NCBI RefSeq assembly: GCF_002846415.1
Contig: NZ_PJMX01000001.1
Coordinates: 1,550,001-1,614,000, forward strand
From: Streptomyces sp. TLI_146
GTDB lineage: Bacteria; Actinomycetota; Actinomycetes; Streptomycetales; Streptomycetaceae
DNA length: 64,000 nucleotides
Reading direction: 5' to 3'
The position numbers were made by a program, and so were the translations under genes. The notes below the pieces were generated by a model that worked only from the letters and a program-made list of their open reading frames with translations, searched no databases and was not told the origin of the DNA. Of this stretch, positions 40,936-49,710 are shown piece by piece. Numbering within the stretch: position 1 is the stretch's first letter; each line of letters opens with the position of its first letter.

Positions 40936-41586
40936 TCAGGCGCCCGCCTGCCGGGCCACGACGTCCGCCATGCCCGCCATGTCCGCCAGGCCCACGGGGC
41001 GGTCCAACGTGCCCAGCAGGCTGACGAAGCTGGACTCCAGGAACGCCGCCAGCTCCTCGCGCGCGCCCGGCTCCCCCAGCGGCCAGCCGGTCACCGCCTC
41101 CTCCGCGAACGCCATCCAGGCGCGGGAGGCGATGTCGAGCCGGGGCGTCTCCGGCATGCCTATGCGGCGCTGGGCGTCGACGACATGGCGGGCCACCGCC
41201 TCACGGGTCTCGCCCAGGATGTCCGCGACCGCCGGGTGACTGCCGGACGCGCCCCTGACCAGGGCCAGATAGACCTGCCGGTGCTCCAGTACGTACGCGA
41301 CGAACCCGTCGATGAACGACCGCAGCCAGGCGACCGGCGCCAGTGCCGGGTCCGGCTCCACGGCCTCGATGAAGCGCGCGCACTCCTTGGCAACCACCGC
41401 GCGGTAGAAGTCGCGCTTGGAGTCGAAGTAGTGGAAGAGCAGGCCCCGCGAGATCCCCGCCCGGCGGGCGACCTCGTCCGTGGACAGCTCGTCGAGCGAG
41501 CGGTCGGCGAGCATCTCCAGTCCGATGTCGACCAGCTGGGTCCTGCGTTGGTCGGGGGTCAGGCGGGTGATGCGCTTTCCGGACAT
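40936..41586 (-). CDS. TetR-family transcriptional regulator
   Basis: A 216-residue regulator. The N-terminal HTH (VDIGLEMLADRSLDELSTDEVARRAGISRGLLFHYFDSKRDFYRAVV) is typical of TetR, and the C-terminal helical half is the ligand domain. It is divergent from an alcohol dehydrogenase gene, and two copies of a 15-bp palindrome (41651-41665 and 41685-41699) lie in the 244-bp gap, one over the -35 box of the dehydrogenase promoter. It therefore very likely represses that gene and perhaps itself. The inducer is unknown; related TetR proteins sense fatty alcohols, aldehydes or acyl-CoA. Confidence 0.9.
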   Translation of the reverse strand: MSGKRITRLTPDQRRTQLVDIGLEMLADRSLDELSTDEVARRAGISRGLLFHYFDSKRDFYRAVVAKECARFIEAVEPDPALAPVAWLRSFIDGFVAYVLEHRQVYLALVRGASGSHPAVADILGETREAVARHVVDAQRRIGMPETPRLDIASRAWMAFAEEAVTGWPLGEPGAREELAAFLESSFVSLLGTLDRPVGLADMAGMADVVARQAGA

Positions 41587-41650
41587 GCCCGCAGTGTACG
41601 AGCGGTGGGGGCGCCGCGCGCCGAGGCGGGGCGTTGGCCGGGCGACACTA

Positions 41651-41699
41651 TTGACAATCGCTCAACAACAGTCGTACAAACTTATTGAGCATCGCTTAA
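41651..41699 (+). promoter_or_regulatory. Alcohol dehydrogenase promoter with two TetR-type operators
   Basis: TTGACAATCGCTCAA (41651-41665) and TTGAGCATCGCTTAA (41685-41699) are two near-palindromes, TTGAGC-N3-GCTYAA in form, 34 bp centre to centre. The first overlaps a consensus -35 TTGACA (41651-41656); TACAAA at 41675-41680, 18 nt downstream, is a possible -10. The second lies just downstream of that -10. This layout suits repression by the divergent TetR protein. Confidence 0.75.
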
Positions 41700-41830
41700 C
41701 AACGAAAGCGACGGGCCACCCTTCCCGCCAACCCGTCCAGCAGCCCTCCAGCAACGCGTCCCACGCCCGCACCCGTCCGGAGACCGGCCAGGCGTTTCCG
41801 GCCGGGCCTCCGGGCACCGAGGAGACCGCC

Positions 41831-42874
41831 ATGCGCACCATGCGCGCCGCACGATTCCACCCCGCCTCCGGCAAGCTCGGCGTCGAGGAGGTGCCGGTCC
41901 CCCGGCCCGGCCCCGGCGAGGCCCTGGTCAAGGTCGCCGCCTGCGGAATCTGCCACTCCGACCTGAGCCTCCTGAACGGCGTCTTCCACACCGACCTGCC
42001 GTCCATCACCCCGGGCCACGAGGCCGCCGGAACCATCGACGAGCTGGGCTCACCCGTCCCAGGCTGGCAGCGGGGCGACCGGGTCGTGGTGCACGCGGGG
42101 CGCGCCTGCGGCGCCTGCCCGGCGTGCGTGTCGGGCGCGGCGATCGACGACTGCGAGCGCGTGCAGATCATGGCGTTCGACTACGACGGCGCCTGGGCCG
42201 AGTACGTCCTGGTGCCGGTCGGCGCGCTGGTCCGCGTCCCCGGCTCCATCCCGTTGGAGCGGGCGGCGATCCTCGCGGACGCCGTTTCCACGCCGTACGC
42301 GGCGGTGGTCGACACGGCCGCGGTCCGCCCGGCCGAGAGCGTCGGTGTCTGGGGGCTCGGCGGCATCGGTACGCATGCGCTCCAGGCCGCCCGGCTGGCC
42401 GGGGCCGCCCCGGTGATCGGTCTCGATCCGCTGCCCGCGGCCCGTGAGCGGGCCCTGGAGCTGGGCGCCGACCACACCCTGGACCCCACCGCCGAGGACG
42501 TCCTCGACAGGATCGCCGAGCTCACCGGCGGCCGGGGCCTGAAGGTCGCGATCGACGCGGTCGGCCATGCGGACACCATCGCCCAGGCCAACCGCGCCCT
42601 GGGGCACCGCGGCCGCCTGGTGCTGGTCGGCATGTCCATGGACCGGGTCGAGCTGGGCCCGCTGGCCGCGTTCACCCGCGACCGGCACTCGGTGACGGGG
42701 CACCTCGGCTACCGCAAGGAGCACATCGAGCAGCTCGTCGACCTGGTGGCCGCGGGCCGTCTCGACCTCAGCCGGTCGATCAGCGCCGAACTCCCGCTCG
42801 CGGAGACAGCGGAGGGCGTGCGCCGCCTTGAGCACAAGGAGGGCAACCCGATCCGGATCGTCATCCGGCCCTGA
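41831..42874 (+). CDS. Zinc-dependent alcohol dehydrogenase
   Basis: A 347-residue medium-chain dehydrogenase. Catalytic zinc ligands are Cys41 (in GICHSD) with His63-Glu64 (GHE); the structural zinc site is Cys93, 96, 99 and 108 (ACGACPACVSGAAIDDC). The NAD-binding Rossmann motif is WGLGGIGTHALQ. It should oxidise a primary or secondary alcohol, or reduce an aldehyde, with NAD(P). The ATG at 41831 has GGAG 6 nt upstream. Regulation is by the divergent TetR gene through two operators. It is not in an operon with other catabolic genes, and it stops where a 581-bp gene-free region begins. The substrate is unknown. Confidence 0.9.
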   Translation: MRTMRAARFHPASGKLGVEEVPVPRPGPGEALVKVAACGICHSDLSLLNGVFHTDLPSITPGHEAAGTIDELGSPVPGWQRGDRVVVHAGRACGACPACVSGAAIDDCERVQIMAFDYDGAWAEYVLVPVGALVRVPGSIPLERAAILADAVSTPYAAVVDTAAVRPAESVGVWGLGGIGTHALQAARLAGAAPVIGLDPLPAARERALELGADHTLDPTAEDVLDRIAELTGGRGLKVAIDAVGHADTIAQANRALGHRGRLVLVGMSMDRVELGPLAAFTRDRHSVTGHLGYRKEHIEQLVDLVAAGRLDLSRSISAELPLAETAEGVRRLEHKEGNPIRIVIRP

Positions 42875-43455
42875 CCGGCCCGTCCCCGTACCGCCACCCC
42901 AACCACCCCGCACACACCGCGTTCACATCTCCGCCGCGGCCCGCTCGGCCGTCGGCGACGCCCGACCCCCGTCCCCACGGGGCTCCAACCCGCCGCCCAC
43001 GCCTGCCGCTCAGGCGTGGGCGGCGGCGCGTGTTCCACCCCCCGTCACACGCCGAACACGAGGCGCGAAACCGGCCAGGTTTCTCGCGTGAGGGCCGCCA
43101 CACCTTCACCACCCCAGCAACAAAATCTTCACAGGATCGGCAGATTCCATGAAGGATCTGCACTTTCGAGGGGCCGGGCGGGCGCGGACAGCAAGATCAT
43201 CTTCGTTCAACATTGCACTTCGAATCTGGACATGTCCGCATTGAGCCCAACCACTTGGGTGACGCTTTGCCGTTCCGTTGCCGGGCTGTAGGCATTTGTC
43301 ACGACGGTCCCGACGGACGTCCCGGTCATGACCAGGCCGGACGAACGTCCGTCAACGACCCGTCAAGCACGTTGACAGGGCCGCGACTTCACTTTTTCGC
43401 GCCCTCGACGTCGCTGGACCACTACCGAGCAATGCCGAACCACTGGGGGTTACCC
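42875..43455. other. 581-bp gene-free region upstream of melC1, with CGGACG-type boxes
   Basis: No gene is evident. The last 140 bp hold two palindromes related to each other: GGACGTCC (43315-43322) and CGGACG-AA-CGTCCG (43338-43351), about 25 bp apart, followed by TTGACA at 43372 without a clear -10 box. The region 43100-43260 is relatively AT-rich. It is the likely melC promoter and control region. Confidence 0.5.
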
Positions 43456-43884
43456 ATGTCCCGACTCACCCGCCGCAGCGCGCTGGGCCTCACCGCGACC
43501 GCGGTGGCCGGCCTCGGCCTGGCCGGTACCGCGTACGCGGCGACCGCGAGCGGACCCGCAAACGGCGTCGTCCCCGCCGCGGGCGACGGCCACACCGGTC
43601 ACATGGACGGCATGGACCACACGGGGCACGACGCGCCCGCCCCGTTCGACGAGGTGTACCAGGGCCGCCGGATACAGGGCGCGCCCGCGCAGGGCGGCGC
43701 GCACGGCGGCCACCACGGGGGCTACCAGGTGCGAATAGACGGCAAGGAACTGCACGTCATGCGGAACGGTGACGGCACCTGGATCAGCGTGATCAACCAC
43801 TACGAGACGTTCGCGAACCCGCGCGCCGTGGCCCGCGCGGCCGTGGTGGAGCTCCAGGGCGCCACGCTCGTCCCGCTCGCCTGA
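43456..43884 (+). CDS. melC1: Tyrosinase copper chaperone/co-factor MelC1
   Basis: A 142-residue protein that loads copper into tyrosinase and carries it out of the cell. The ATG at 43456 follows GGGGGT. The N-terminus is a twin-arginine signal ([27 protein letters not shown]). A His-rich stretch ([17 protein letters not shown]) is followed by the conserved [13 protein letters not shown] and a C-terminal domain with the Tyr that enters the tyrosinase active site ([24 protein letters not shown]). MelC2 has no signal of its own and is exported bound to MelC1 by the Tat system. The melC2 start is 54 bp downstream. Confidence 0.95.
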   Translation: MSRLTRRSALGLTATAVAGLGLAGTAYAATASGPANGVVPAAGDGHTGHMDGMDHTGHDAPAPFDEVYQGRRIQGAPAQGGAHGGHHGGYQVRIDGKELHVMRNGDGTWISVINHYETFANPRAVARAAVVELQGATLVPLA

Positions 43885-43937
43885 TCCTTCCGCCCCCGCA
43901 CACGCACCCGCGCAGCACCACCATCTGGAGCATTTCC

Positions 43938-44765
43938 ATGACCGTACGCAAGAACCAGGCGACGCTCACCTCCGACGAGAAGAAGCGTTTCGTCAATGCC
44001 GTCCTGACGCTGAAGCGCAACGGCAAGTACGACGCCTTCGTCACCACGCACAACGCCTTCATCATGAGCGACGGCGACGACACCGACCGTGTGGGCCACC
44101 GCTCTCCGTCCTTCCTCCCGTGGCACCGCAGATTCCTCCTGGAGTTCGAGCAGGCCCTCCAGTCCGTCGACTCGACCGTCGCGCTGCCCTACTGGGACTG
44201 GACCGCCGACCGCACCGCCACCTCCTCGCTGTGGGCCGCGGACTTCCTCGGCGGCACCGGCCGCAGCCGCGACGGCCAGGTGATGGACGGGCCGTTCGCC
44301 TCCTCCGGCGGCCAGTGGGCCATCAACGTCCGGGTGGACGGCCGCAACTACCTGCGCCGCGCGCTCGGCGCGGGCGTGCCCCAGCTGCCCACCAAGGCCG
44401 AGGTCGACAGCGTCCTGGCCATGACGACGTATGACGAGGCCCCCTGGAACAGCCAGTCCACCGGCGGCTTCCGCAACCACCTGGAGGGCTGGCGCGGGGT
44501 CAACCTGCACAACCGCGTGCACGTCTGGGTCGGCGGCCAGATGGCGACCGGCGTCTCCCCCAACGACCCGGTCTTCTGGCTGCACCACGCGTTCATAGAC
44601 AAGCTGTGGGCGCAGTGGCAGGAGCGCCACCCGGCCTCGCCGTACCTCCCGGCCGCCGGCACGGCGAACGTGGTGGACCTGCGCGACACCATGCGCCCGT
44701 GGAACAACGTGACGCCGGCGGACATGCTGGACCACAAGAAGTTCTACACGTTCGACGCCGCGTAG
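43938..44765 (+). CDS. melC2: Tyrosinase MelC2 (type 3 copper monophenol oxidase)
   Basis: A 275-residue enzyme that oxidises tyrosine to dopaquinone, the first step of melanin formation. CuA is bound by His38, His54 and His63 (TTHNAF, GHRSP, PWHRRF). CuB is bound by two His in NLHNRVHVWVGG (191, 195) and His217 in FWLHHAF. The PYWDW motif at 84-88 is present. Length and motifs match Streptomyces MelC2. It has no signal peptide, in keeping with MelC1-dependent Tat export. The operon is melC1-melC2 only, ending in a hairpin at 44772-44815. Confidence 0.96.
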   Translation: MTVRKNQATLTSDEKKRFVNAVLTLKRNGKYDAFVTTHNAFIMSDGDDTDRVGHRSPSFLPWHRRFLLEFEQALQSVDSTVALPYWDWTADRTATSSLWAADFLGGTGRSRDGQVMDGPFASSGGQWAINVRVDGRNYLRRALGAGVPQLPTKAEVDSVLAMTTYDEAPWNSQSTGGFRNHLEGWRGVNLHNRVHVWVGGQMATGVSPNDPVFWLHHAFIDKLWAQWQERHPASPYLPAAGTANVVDLRDTMRPWNNVTPADMLDHKKFYTFDAA

Positions 44766-44771
44766 TGCGTT

Positions 44772-44815
44772 CCGGTGCGGCGCCGGGCGGCTCCACGCCC
44801 CCGGGGCCGCACCGG
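44772..44815 (+). terminator. Hairpin terminator after melC2
   Basis: CCGGTGCGGC (44772-44781) pairs perfectly with GCCGCACCGG (44806-44815). The 24-nt loop itself can fold further (GGGCGG/CCCCCG region). It lies 7 bp after the melC2 stop and before the next gene. Confidence 0.6.
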
Positions 44816-44851
44816 CATGTCCGGGTGCGCGCTCCTCGTAAGCTCGGCCGT

Positions 44852-46252
44852 ATGGACGTTCACGAATCAGTGCTCGAACTCGTCGGCGACACCCCGCTGG
44901 TACGGCTGCGCACGCCCGGGGACGAGGGGTCGGCCGCGCTCTACGCGAAGCTCGAATACCTCAGCGCCGGCGGCAGCGTGAAGGACCGGATCGGGCTGCA
45001 CATGATCGAGCAGGCGGAGCGGGACGGGCTACTGCGCCCCGGCGGCACCGTCGTCGAGGCGACCTCCGGCAACACCGGGGCCGGGATCGCGATGGTGGCG
45101 GCGGCCAAGGGGTACCGGGCCGTTCTCGTCGTCCCCGACAAGACGAGCACCGAGAAGATCGCCACGCTGCGGGGGTTCGGCGCGGAGGTGGTCGTGCGGC
45201 GCAGCGGGCTGCCCGCGGAGGACCCGGAGAACGTGTTCAACACGGCGGCGCGGATCGCCGAACAGACGCCGGGCAGCTGGCTCGCCGGACAGTACGACAA
45301 CCCGGCCAACCCGGGCGCGCACTACGCCACGACCGGCCCCGAGATCTGGCGCCAGACGGACGGCCGGATCACGCACCTGGTGGCGTGCGTCGGCACCGGC
45401 GGGACGATCAGCGGTACGGGCCGCTACCTCAAGGAGGTCAGCGGCGGCGCGGTCCGGGTGACCGGGGCGGATCCGGTGGCGTCCGTCTACTCGGGCGGCG
45501 ACGGCCGTCCGTACTTCGTCGAGGCGACCGGGCACGTACGCCACCCGGAGACGCTGGAGGACGTCTGGCCCACCTCCTACCACCAGGACGTGGTCGACGA
45601 GCTCGTCGCGGTGAGCGACCGCGACGCGCTGCTGACGGTACGTCAACTGGCGCGGGAGCAGGGCCTGATGGTCGGCGGCTCGTCCGGTCTCGCGGTGGCG
45701 GCCGCGCGGCGGGTGGCCGCCGGGCTCGGCCCCGAGTCGCTGGTCGTGGTGATCCTGCCGGACTCCGGGCGCCAGTACCTGTCGAAGTACTTCAACGACG
45801 CGTGGCTGCTGCGGCTGGGGTTCCTGGACGGCGAGCCGGGCACGGCGCGGGTCGGGGACGCGGTACGGGACTCCTCGCTGCCGTACGTGAACCGGCTCAG
45901 CACGGTCGCGGAGGCGCTGGCCGTGCTCCGGTCCCTGCGCGACCGCGGCCTGCCGCCGGTCGCCGCGGCCGGCCCGTGCCCGGCGGGCCCCGACCGCGCG
46001 CCGACGGTGCCGGAGCTGGCGGGCTCCCTGTCGCTGGACGCGCTGTCCACGGCACTCTCGGACGGCACGGTAAAACCGGACACCCCGGTACGCGACCACC
46101 TCGCGGCACCGCTGCCGCACTTCGGGGTGGGGGAACGGGCGGACACGGTGCTGGCCGAACTGGAGGAGTGTGGGGCGGAGCTGGCGGTCGTGGTGCGGGA
46201 TGGGCATGGGGTGGGGGTGGTGGGGCTAGGGGGGCTTCGGGCTCTGCTGTGA
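44852..46252 (+). CDS. Cystathionine beta-synthase-type PLP enzyme with CBS domains
   Basis: A 466-residue enzyme. Residues 1-310 are a fold type II PLP domain: Lys44 in SAGGSVKDRIG binds the cofactor, TSGNTGAGIAMVAAAKGY is the substrate-binding Asn loop, and VACVGTGGTISGTGRYLKE binds the PLP phosphate. Residues about 345-466 hold two CBS motifs (VGDAVRDSSLPYVNRLSTVAEA; VRDHLAAPLPHFGVGERADTVL), which in this class can bind SAM. The reaction would be homocysteine + serine (or O-acetylserine) to cystathionine. The ATG at 44852 is the only good start. It is a single-gene unit; the following gap holds the longest copy of the dispersed repeat. Confidence 0.9.
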   Translation: MDVHESVLELVGDTPLVRLRTPGDEGSAALYAKLEYLSAGGSVKDRIGLHMIEQAERDGLLRPGGTVVEATSGNTGAGIAMVAAAKGYRAVLVVPDKTSTEKIATLRGFGAEVVVRRSGLPAEDPENVFNTAARIAEQTPGSWLAGQYDNPANPGAHYATTGPEIWRQTDGRITHLVACVGTGGTISGTGRYLKEVSGGAVRVTGADPVASVYSGGDGRPYFVEATGHVRHPETLEDVWPTSYHQDVVDELVAVSDRDALLTVRQLAREQGLMVGGSSGLAVAAARRVAAGLGPESLVVVILPDSGRQYLSKYFNDAWLLRLGFLDGEPGTARVGDAVRDSSLPYVNRLSTVAEALAVLRSLRDRGLPPVAAAGPCPAGPDRAPTVPELAGSLSLDALSTALSDGTVKPDTPVRDHLAAPLPHFGVGERADTVLAELEECGAELAVVVRDGHGVGVVGLGGLRALL

Positions 46253-46299
46253 AGGTGGCGTTCCCGGGTCTGCGTTCGTCTGCGGGCCGCCCCCAACTG

Positions 46300-46427
46300 G
46301 TCGCGCCCACGCGGCGGAGCCGCAAATGTCACAGCCGCGCGCCCCTAAAGGGTGCCGCTACGCGGCAATCCCCTGGGGCGCCCCGCAGGGGCGCATCTCA
46401 GGGGCGCGGGGAACTGCGCGACCAGCC
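46300..46427. repeat. Composite dispersed Streptomyces repeat
   Basis: It joins both repeat types: CGCCCACGCGGCGGAGCCGC (related to 4591-4650) and, after dyads GGGGCGCCCCG and TGCCGCTACGCGGCA, GGCGCGGGGAACTGCGCGAC (as at 18463-18487). It fills the gap between the convergent CBS enzyme and GMC oxidoreductase genes and could act as a terminator for both. Confidence 0.7.
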
Positions 46428-46495
46428 CAGCACGGTCCGCAGACAGACGACCGCCGCCCGGCCGAGGGCTTTGGGGGAGGGGCGGGGTGGGGAAA

Positions 46496-48325
46496 TCAAC
46501 CCCCCGTCACCCCCAACGCCCCCGCCATCACACTGACCTGCGGATTCACCTCCGGGCACCCCGGCAGCAGCGACGCGTCCGCGATCAGGACGCCTGTGAC
46601 GCCGCGCAGTCGCCCCTCCCCGTCCGCCGGGAAGCGGGACGGGTCTGCGCCGCCCGCCACCGTTCCCGTGGGGTGGAAGGCGGACAGGTGGAGTTGACGG
46701 GCCGTCACACCCGTCAGGACCTCGTCCAGCTCACGCAGACTGCGCGCTCTGGGCGCCTTCGGGATGCCGGTGAGCACCTCCTCCGCGCCCGCCGCGAAGA
46801 GGAGCTGGGCCATGGCCCGTACCGCCGTCATCAAGCGGGCCGAGTCGCGAGGGGACAGGTCGTAGCGGATCAGGGTGCGGTCGCGGCCGTGGACGCTGCC
46901 CGACGGGCTGTCGGCGATCATCGCGCCCAGCGTGGCCAGCCGGTCCGCGCCGTCGAGTTCGCGGCGCAGCTCCCGGCCCACGCCCGGCAGGACGAAGCTG
47001 CCCATGCCCGGCGGGGTCGCCGTCGCCTCGATGAGGACGCCCTGTCCGTGCAGTTCCTCCACCCCGACGCTCTGCAGTACGCCCTCCCAGGCCGTGACCG
47101 GCTCCGGGAAGCGGCCGGCCACGCTCGTCGCCGGGTGGACGCTGAGGTTGCGGCCAACGCCCGGGTGGGAGCCGAGGCCCGAGCGGCGCAGCAGCGGCGG
47201 GGACTGGAGGGCGCCCGCCGCGACCACCACCAGCGGGCTGAGGATCTCCAGTTCGCTGCCGTCCGCCCGCCGTACGCGCACCCCGGCGGCCCGGGGCCCG
47301 CCCGGCCGGTCGGCGTCCACCAGGATGCGCCGCACCCGCGCGCCCGTCACGATCCTGGCCCCCGCCGCGCACGCGTCCGGCAGCACCGAGAGCTGCACGC
47401 TCTGCTTGGCGCCGGTCGGGCAGCCGACCACACACTGGCAGGAGCCCTTGCAGCCGGGGGCGTTGCGGCGCAGCGGCGCCGCCCGCCAGCCGAGCCGCTC
47501 GGCCCCGGTGAGCGCGAGGAGGCCGTTGTTGCCCAGTACGTCGAGCGGCTGCGTGGCGACGCGCAGGGTCCGTTCGACCTCGTCGAGGCGGTCCGGCATG
47601 CCCTCCGCGAGGCTGAAGCCGAAGGAGGTGCGCCAGCGTTCCAGGACGTGGTCCGGAGTGCGGTAGCACGTACCGGAGTTGACCAGGGTCGTACCGCCGA
47701 CGGCCCGGCCGGTCGGGAGCAGCAGCGGCGGGCGGCCGACCGCGACCGTCGCCCCGCCGTCGCGGTAGAGCTCGGCGAACCGGTCGAGCGGGGCGCGGCG
47801 CCCGAACGACGCGGTGGTGTGGTGGTGCCCCTCCTCCAGGACGACCGTGCGCAGCCCGGCCCGCGCGAGGGTCCGCGCCGCCATCGCTCCCCCGGCGCCG
47901 GACCCGATCACCACCGCGTCGGCCGTCGCCCGCGCGGGCCACTCCTCGGCCGGTACGCAGTCGAGCGGTGGGTCGTCCGGCGGCGCCAACAGGGGCCCGG
48001 GGCGGCCCTCGTGGAGCAGTCGTTCCGTCCCGGCGGCGAGCAGCACCGGCACCTTGAGGAGGTCGAGGACCGGGGCGAGGGCGGTGCGGGCGCCGAGCGA
48101 CTCCATGACCCGCTCGCGCTCCCCGGAGCCGAGCGCGGCGAGCCGCCGTCCCGTCCGGGCGACCGCGTACGCGTCCACGGCCGCCGCCGCGCCCCGCAGC
48201 CCGGCCCGGGCGCGCACGGGCATCGAGGCCAGGACGTCGTCGAGCCTGCGCGGCACCGTCGCCGTCCAGGGCCGGGTGCCGTCGTCGGCGAGCAGCGCGG
48301 CCACCAGGCCGCCGTAGCCGCTCAT
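46496..48325 (-). CDS. GMC-family FAD oxidoreductase
   Basis: A 609-residue flavoenzyme. The ATG at 48323-48325 overlaps the stop of the upstream gene (ATGA). About 125 residues of helical N-terminal extension precede the FAD motif DAVVIGSGAGGAMAARTLARAG. The GMC features are VGGTTLVNSG and, at the C-terminus, HPTGTVAGG and PEVNPQVSVMAGALG. A Cys cluster (GCKGSCQCVVGCPTG) in the middle is shared with long-chain alcohol oxidase-like GMC proteins and is unusual for classical GMC enzymes. It would oxidise an alcohol. The order FadR regulator, unknown protein, GMC enzyme recalls M. tuberculosis Rv0494-Rv0493c-Rv0492c. Confidence 0.88.
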   Translation of the reverse strand: MSGYGGLVAALLADDGTRPWTATVPRRLDDVLASMPVRARAGLRGAAAAVDAYAVARTGRRLAALGSGERERVMESLGARTALAPVLDLLKVPVLLAAGTERLLHEGRPGPLLAPPDDPPLDCVPAEEWPARATADAVVIGSGAGGAMAARTLARAGLRTVVLEEGHHHTTASFGRRAPLDRFAELYRDGGATVAVGRPPLLLPTGRAVGGTTLVNSGTCYRTPDHVLERWRTSFGFSLAEGMPDRLDEVERTLRVATQPLDVLGNNGLLALTGAERLGWRAAPLRRNAPGCKGSCQCVVGCPTGAKQSVQLSVLPDACAAGARIVTGARVRRILVDADRPGGPRAAGVRVRRADGSELEILSPLVVVAAGALQSPPLLRRSGLGSHPGVGRNLSVHPATSVAGRFPEPVTAWEGVLQSVGVEELHGQGVLIEATATPPGMGSFVLPGVGRELRRELDGADRLATLGAMIADSPSGSVHGRDRTLIRYDLSPRDSARLMTAVRAMAQLLFAAGAEEVLTGIPKAPRARSLRELDEVLTGVTARQLHLSAFHPTGTVAGGADPSRFPADGEGRLRGVTGVLIADASLLPGCPEVNPQVSVMAGALGVTGG

Positions 48326-49710
48326 CGGCCGCCCACCTCCGCGTGGGCCGTGCCCTCCAGCGTCCACCGGGCCTCCGGCCGCCACCTCCCCCACCAGCGC
48401 TCCAGACGGACGACCGCGTCGGCCGTCTCGCTGTTGCGGCAGACGGTCTCGCTGCCGTCGGGGTCCGTGTAGGCGAGGGTGAGGGTGCGCGCCTCCGGCT
48501 GGGTCACCTCGACGCGGATGCGGCGCAGCCCGCAGCGTCCGGCCACCGTCCACACCGGCAGCCCGATCTCCGCCCGGAACCGGCCCGCGCCCGCCCATCC
48601 CAGGGCCGACCGCTCGGCCCGCCGGGGCCAGGTGCGCCCGCGCCGCCGCAGCCGCAGGAAGACCAGTGGCGGCAGCCCGCGCAGGACGGGCCGCGTCGAG
48701 ACCGCCGCCACGACCTCCAGGACGTCACCGCCGCCGAGGTCCGCGTGCAGCCAGGACCAGCGGCGGGCGTTGCCGTGTCCGTATATACGGGCGGACGCGC
48801 CCGGCGCGCCCTTCAGCGTCAGGATCCGCCCGCCGTGGGTGACCGTGCCGTCGTACGTGGCGCGGGCGGCCGGGAGGATCTGGGCGGCGGGCAGCAGGGG
48901 GCGGCGCCAGGACCAGCGCGGGAAGGTGAACAGCGGGGCGTCCTGGGCCCGTTCGCTCAGGTCCCAGGTGAACGCGCCCGCGGTTCCGGCCAGTCGGCCC
49001 GGCCGGACCGAGACGTCCCGGGTGCCGAAGCCGTCCGTGCCGCCCTGCCACGGCTCGGGGCCGAAGCGGGCGTGCTCGACCGGGCCGTCCTTGGGGAACA
49101 CCGCGACCCAGCCGTGGGCGCGGCCGCCGGAGCCGTCGGTGGGCGCGACCAGTTCGTGGTGGAGCCAGAGGCCGTCGCCGGTCACCTGGTCGGTCGCGGT
49201 GGTGTACCAGACCTCGGCACGGCCGGGCTCGCCCTTCCAGCGCGGGGCGAGCAGGGCGTCGGTGCCCTCGCGGCGCGGGAAGCGGAAGCTCGCCAGGAAC
49301 GGGGCCAGGCCCGTGCCCAGGGGAAAGCGCAGGGTACCCGCCCCGACCCGGTCGCCGTCCTCGTACAGGGCGCAGGGCAGGACCGTCATCGAGCGGACCG
49401 GGCGCAGCCGGGTGACGGACTTCCAGCCGTCCAGGGTGAACCTGCGGCCGTCGGCGGTGAAGGCGAGGCGGTAGCGGATGCGGCGGCGCGCCAGCGGGGA
49501 GATCTCCAACTCGCCTACGAGGTGGGGGTCGTCGGCCCAGCCCGTGATCCGGATCCTGCCGGTGACGCGGGCCTCGGTCGTCCCGGCCGGGCGCAGGACG
49601 GTGTCCGCCGAGGCCCGCAGGTCGAGGCGGGCCGCGCGGGTGCGGCCCTCGCCGTCGAGCCGGAACGTACCGAGCAGCGTCTCCCGGAACTCCGTGCCCC
49701 GCCCGCTCAC
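48322..49710 (-). CDS. Protein of unknown function between FadR and a GMC oxidoreductase
   Basis: A 462-residue soluble protein. The GTG at 49708-49710 overlaps the FadR stop (GTGA), and its own stop overlaps the GMC start, so all three are coupled. It is nearly all beta-strand, with two similar halves: the first has TGRIRITGWADDPHLVGELEISP and RRIRYRLAFTADGRRF, the second ARIYGHGNARRWSWLHADLGGGDVLEVVAAVS. The GHGN..RWSW..ADL segment resembles lipocalin-like CrtC/AttH proteins that bind or modify lipids, but I cannot name the family with confidence. In position it matches Rv0493c. A role in handling the GMC enzyme's hydrophobic substrate is a reasonable guess. Confidence 0.7.
   Translation of the reverse strand: MSGRGTEFRETLLGTFRLDGEGRTRAARLDLRASADTVLRPAGTTEARVTGRIRITGWADDPHLVGELEISPLARRRIRYRLAFTADGRRFTLDGWKSVTRLRPVRSMTVLPCALYEDGDRVGAGTLRFPLGTGLAPFLASFRFPRREGTDALLAPRWKGEPGRAEVWYTTATDQVTGDGLWLHHELVAPTDGSGGRAHGWVAVFPKDGPVEHARFGPEPWQGGTDGFGTRDVSVRPGRLAGTAGAFTWDLSERAQDAPLFTFPRWSWRRPLLPAAQILPAARATYDGTVTHGGRILTLKGAPGASARIYGHGNARRWSWLHADLGGGDVLEVVAAVSTRPVLRGLPPLVFLRLRRRGRTWPRRAERSALGWAGAGRFRAEIGLPVWTVAGRCGLRRIRVEVTQPEARTLTLAYTDPDGSETVCRNSETADAVVRLERWWGRWRPEARWTLEGTAHAEVGGR

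Noticed and set aside
46496..48325. Cholesterol oxidase as the identity of the GMC protein
   Set aside because: No export signal, and the Cys cluster and long N-terminal extension fit the alcohol oxidase-like GMC group better.
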